Source of the DNA: Candidatus Daviesbacteria bacterium RIFCSPLOWO2_02_FULL_41_8
Lineage (GTDB): Bacteria; Patescibacteriota; Microgenomatia; Daviesbacterales; UBA10151
Assembly (NCBI GenBank): GCA_001777455.1
Contig: MFDZ01000063.1
Coordinates: 14,092 to 27,776, forward strand
DNA length: 13,685 nt
Direction of reading: 5' to 3'
The notes below the pieces were generated by a model. It worked only from the letters and a program-made list of their open reading frames with translations. It was not told where the DNA came from and did no database searches. The position numbers were made by a program, and so were the translations under genes. Below, piece after piece: positions 11,526 to 13,685 of this stretch (its first letter is position 1; each line of letters starts with the position of its first letter).

Positions 11526-12851
11526 TTATTTCTCCTCCCAGTAATGTTTTTTTACACCAGTCTTAGTTAATATTGATTGTAACTCCATCATGGCTGTATA
11601 GGTGGGTAAGATAAATAACTTGCCCTGCAGGCCACCTCTAGCCTGTTTAAAGGCATTTTGCAGGTCTGATTCAACTGTAATTGTTTCAGGATCAAACCCG
11701 GCATATTTGAGCCTGACAGCCAGATCATAGGCTCTGGAGCCGGAAACGATTACGTCATTGCGAGGAGCGGAGCGACGTGGCAATCTTGATTGAGATTGCT
11801 TCGCTGGCGCTCGCAATGACGGGGTGAGGAGTTTTTCAAAAACTGCGTCCCAGATCCAGGAAACATCCGTGCCGTCTGCCAGGTTATCATTTAAGGCTAA
11901 CAGTAGAGTGTCATTTGATTTAATATTGGGGGCTATAGTTTCAAAAACCTGGGTTGCTCCGGCCGGGTTTTTGATCAGAAAAATATAACCCCAATCAAAT
12001 TTTTCGACTCGGCCAAAAGCAGGTTTATAGTGAGTCAGCGAATTAGTGAATTGGTGAATTGGTAACTCGAGATTAGAGGCACAGGCAAAGGCAGCTAAAG
12101 CGTCATAGATATGGTAGATGCCGGGCAAAGGCAAAGTAGTTGGTAGTTGGTAGTTGGTAGTTTGGAGATAAAAATTAGAACTATTCAAGCCATCCAATTT
12201 GACATTTTTGGCTTCGAAGTCGAGATATCTTTGTTCCTTTTTGTGAACAATATCCTCTCCTTCAATTTTAAAGTCTTTCACTCCAAATTTTTGGACTTTA
12301 CCTTTGAATCCGGCCACCAGTTTTAACAAGTTAGCATCGTCGCCGTTTATAATGATCTTAGTTTCAGTCGGAAGTTTTTTTAGTGTTTCCTGCCAGTTTT
12401 TAAGCACAGTATTAATCTCGCCGTAACGGTCTAATTGATCCCGGAATATATTCAAAAAAACAATGACATCAGGATTTAACTTTGGGACAACAGAATTAAA
12501 GGCTGCTTCATCCAATTCCCAGATACCGAGTTGGTAGTTAGTAGTTAGTAGTTGGTAGTTAGCAATTAATGTTGAGGCAATACCGCGTTCCAGGTTGGAG
12601 CCGGTGTGATTTCTGATCACCTTTAATCCGGAGCTTTCCGCAAAATGAGCCAGCATTTTAGCGGTAGTAGTTTTACCGTTAGTGCCTGTGATAACTACAT
12701 TTTTAGGGATATGTTTACTTAACTGTTCAACCAAAGAAGGACATATTTTTAAGGCATATAAGCCGGGAGCCGCCGAACCTCCGCCGATTTTTAAAAGTTT
12801 TGTGAAATAAGCGATAAATTTACCAAGTACAATTGCAAGGATTAAGCGCAT
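11526..12851 (-). CDS. murT: Lipid II isoglutaminyl synthase, Mur-ligase subunit MurT
   Basis: 441 aa. The P-loop is GTNGKTT (residues 56-62), followed by the family's RNHTGSNLERG and NIFRDQLDRYGE, and a C-terminal DUF1727 domain with LNDNLADGTDVSWIWD (~320-335). In Staphylococcus aureus an Asp of this domain completes the GatD Cys-His triad; the corresponding Asp is present. MurT activates D-Glu of lipid II with ATP for amidation. The Cys4 zinc ribbon found in the middle domain of S. aureus-type MurT is absent: the protein has only two cysteines (37 and 257). Three repeat-derived insertions keep the frame: NYQLLTTNYQL (98-108), TTNYQLPTT (231-239) and residues ~344-367 from a palindromic element. 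A perfect TATAAT ends 6 nt before the ATG. It lies 20 nt after the hydrolase gene. Confidence 0.92.
   Translation of the reverse strand: MRLILAIVLGKFIAYFTKLLKIGGGSAAPGLYALKICPSLVEQLSKHIPKNVVITGTNGKTTTAKMLAHFAESSGLKVIRNHTGSNLERGIASTLIANYQLLTTNYQLGIWELDEAAFNSVVPKLNPDVIVFLNIFRDQLDRYGEINTVLKNWQETLKKLPTETKIIINGDDANLLKLVAGFKGKVQKFGVKDFKIEGEDIVHKKEQRYLDFEAKNVKLDGLNSSNFYLQTTNYQLPTTLPLPGIYHIYDALAAFACASNLELPIHQFTNSLTHYKPAFGRVEKFDWGYIFLIKNPAGATQVFETIAPNIKSNDTLLLALNDNLADGTDVSWIWDAVFEKLLTPSLRAPAKQSQSRLPRRSAPRNDVIVSGSRAYDLAVRLKYAGFDPETITVESDLQNAFKQARGGLQGKLFILPTYTAMMELQSILTKTGVKKHYWEEK
11753..11821. repeat. Palindromic repeat family, copy C, inserted in murT
   Basis: CGTCATTGCGAG and CTCGCAATGACG form perfect 12-bp terminal inverted repeats. 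At 69 bp it equals 23 codons and adds an Arg/Ser/Pro-rich segment ending PRNDVIVS to MurT. It is related to copies A and B by the GTCATT ends and the GGCAATCTT / AGATTGC interior. Confidence 0.88.
12040..12065. repeat. 8-bp tandem repeat inside murT
   Basis: GAATTAGT/GAATTGGT units, about three copies, encoding HQFTNSLTH. It differs from the other tracts in having an 8-bp period. Confidence 0.65.
12135..12164. repeat. 7-bp tandem repeat inside murT (site 2)
   Basis: GTAGTTG units repeated about four times, encoding TTNYQLPTT in MurT. Confidence 0.85.
12530..12566. repeat. 7-bp tandem repeat inside murT (site 1)
   Basis: GGTAGTT/AGTAGTT units, about five copies, encoding NYQLLTTNYQL. The unit is nearly the same as at 12135-12164, so the two tracts may be related by recombination. 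Confidence 0.85.
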
Positions 12852-12857
12852 GAAGAG

Positions 12858-12863
12858 ATTATA
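12858..12863 (-). promoter_or_regulatory. Consensus -10 TATAAT immediately before murT
   Basis: A perfect TATAAT sits in the 20-nt gap between the hydrolase stop and the murT ATG, ending 6 nt before the start codon. If active it would produce a leaderless murT-gatD mRNA. The -35 region is poor. Confidence 0.4.
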
Positions 12864-12871
12864 CTACCTAT

Positions 12872-13468
12872 TTACTTTAAAGCTAATTTTCCTGAAACAG
12901 CGGCAATATTTGGAGCAAAGCTAACAATAGCAGTTTTTTGTTCTGCTACTTCAAACTGATTGGCAAAATTTTCCAAATCCTGCATAAAAAAACTTACTTT
13001 TCCGCCCCAAAAAGGAGAAGCGGCGTATCTTTTGTTTATGGAATAAGGTTCAGTTAAGCCTCTGCTGAAATAATCTTCCCGCAGTCCCTTAGCGATGGTG
13101 AAAATGCCGTCTTTCCAGGAGTTAAAATAGATAGCCTGCGTGCCGTAAACTCCCCATCCCCAGGCATTATATCCGCCCGGAATGCGTTTTCCAAAAGTAG
13201 ATTCGACTCCGGCGATAGCCGGCACCATTTTCCAGTCCAATTTATAAGTCTCAGCAGCATCAATGAAATCCTGGGCGTGATATTGCAAAGGTGAATTAAA
13301 TTTGGCCAGGTATGAAGCCAGGATTATTGCTTTGTTATCCAGCTTTTTCCCCTCTATTTCAGCAAGAGGAGGTTTTTCATTAACAACTGTTCTCTCCGCA
13401 TTCACTTTTCTGTTTAAGAAAAGAAGGGGAAGAATTAATAGGAGAAAAAGAAACGCTTTTGTTTTCAT
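12872..13468 (-). CDS. Secreted lysozyme-like peptidoglycan hydrolase
   Basis: 198 aa. A signal peptide is clear: MKTK, a hydrophobic core FLFLLLILPLLFL, and a probable cleavage after VNA (residue ~24). The domain at ~60-150 has the lysozyme/lytic transglycosylase pattern: DFIDAAETYKLDWKMVPAIAGVESTFGK with candidate catalytic Glu89, then GGYNAWGWGVYG and a SWKDGI segment. It should cut the glycan strand outside the cell; whether as muramidase, transglycosylase or glucosaminidase cannot be told. It heads the murT-gatD unit, linking wall cleavage with lipid II amidation. No Shine-Dalgarno is visible. The 5' leader contains a strong hairpin terminator downstream of a good promoter. Confidence 0.85.
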   Translation of the reverse strand: MKTKAFLFLLLILPLLFLNRKVNAERTVVNEKPPLAEIEGKKLDNKAIILASYLAKFNSPLQYHAQDFIDAAETYKLDWKMVPAIAGVESTFGKRIPGGYNAWGWGVYGTQAIYFNSWKDGIFTIAKGLREDYFSRGLTEPYSINKRYAASPFWGGKVSFFMQDLENFANQFEVAEQKTAIVSFAPNIAAVSGKLALK

Positions 13469-13524
13469 AAGTAAATTTGAAAGCTCGCTTAAAAAATTAC
13501 TTTCAAGCTTTGCTTATATGTATG

Positions 13525-13555
13525 AAAAAACCCGTACCAGATAAGGTACAGGTTT
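13525..13555 (-). terminator. Intrinsic terminator in the leader of the hydrolase gene
   Basis: On the minus strand AACCTGTACC (13545-13554) pairs with GGTACGGGTT (13529-13538), with one mismatch, over a 6-nt loop and continues into TTTTTT (13525-13530). It lies between the promoter at 13565-13593 and the gene, 57 nt before the ATG, so it either ends an upstream transcript or attenuates this one. Confidence 0.8.
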
Positions 13556-13564
13556 GAAGCCGAT

Positions 13565-13593
13565 AGTTTAACAGAAATGGGGTTAAAAGTCAA
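13565..13593 (-). promoter_or_regulatory. Promoter of the hydrolase-murT-gatD operon
   Basis: TTGACT (13588-13593, 5/6) and TAAACT (13565-13570, 4/6) are separated by exactly 17 nt. The predicted start near 13558 is only a few bases ahead of the terminator hairpin. Confidence 0.6.
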
Positions 13594-13638
13594 GTTTACG
13601 CAATATTCCCCATAGAAATCCGGCATTCATAATACAAT

Positions 13639-13685
13639 ATGAATATGCAGCAACTAACTAAAATAATATTGGCCTGGGAACTGTT
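13639..13685 (+). CDS. Start of an unidentified ORF cut by the window edge
   Basis: ATG at 13639 opens MNMQQLTKIILAWEL and runs off the end. Only 15 residues are visible. The amphipathic opening would suit the first helix of a helix-turn-helix protein such as a transposase or regulator, but that is a guess. CATAAT/TACAAT just upstream could be a -10. No Shine-Dalgarno is visible. Confidence 0.4.
   Translation, partial: MNMQQLTKIILAWEL

Overview
The window reads as chromosomal DNA of a small-genome bacterium, most likely a Candidate Phyla Radiation (Patescibacteria, perhaps Microgenomates-like) member. Reasons: PheT lacks both the EMAP-type tRNA-binding domain and the C-terminal FDX-ACB domain; ThrS lacks the N-terminal TGS domain; intergenic spaces are short; several genes lack a Shine-Dalgarno and may be leaderless; the cell-wall genes (MurT/GatD, PBP1A-like) suit a monoderm wall. 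The taxonomic call is inference.

Layout. 2-1291 (+): C-terminal part of a class A penicillin-binding protein entering from the left. 1296-9246 (-): a translation cluster with the old thrS-infC-rpmI-rplT-(...)-pheS-pheT order. From its 5' end it holds a threonine-type attenuator with a leader peptide carrying four consecutive Thr codons, an 81-aa unknown gene, thrS, infC (apparent CUG start), rpmI, rplT, a PIG-L deacetylase, a complete T-box leader, a 173-aa unknown gene, pheS and pheT. 9262-9336 (-): tRNA-Val(GAC), with a duplicated upstream segment. 9520-10442 (-): a coiled-coil protein of unknown role and a possible gene remnant. 10443-10682 (+): a complete tRNA-Leu(UAG) sits inside the anticodon loop of a second, structurally intact tRNA-Leu, apparently UAA. 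10683-13468 (-): a cell-wall operon of lysozyme-like hydrolase, murT and gatD. 13639-end (+): start of an unidentified ORF.

Three observations stand out. First, in the nested tRNA-Leu pair the inner tRNA is carried on a long interrupted helix with symmetrical 6-nt linkers, which suggests an intron or split-tRNA arrangement I do not know from bacteria. Second, two different amino-acid-sensing attenuators sit in one synthetase cluster: ribosome-mediated for thrS, and a T-box ahead of pheST. Third, the genome carries small palindromes and 7-bp tandem repeats that have entered coding sequences in frame (pheT, murT, gatD).
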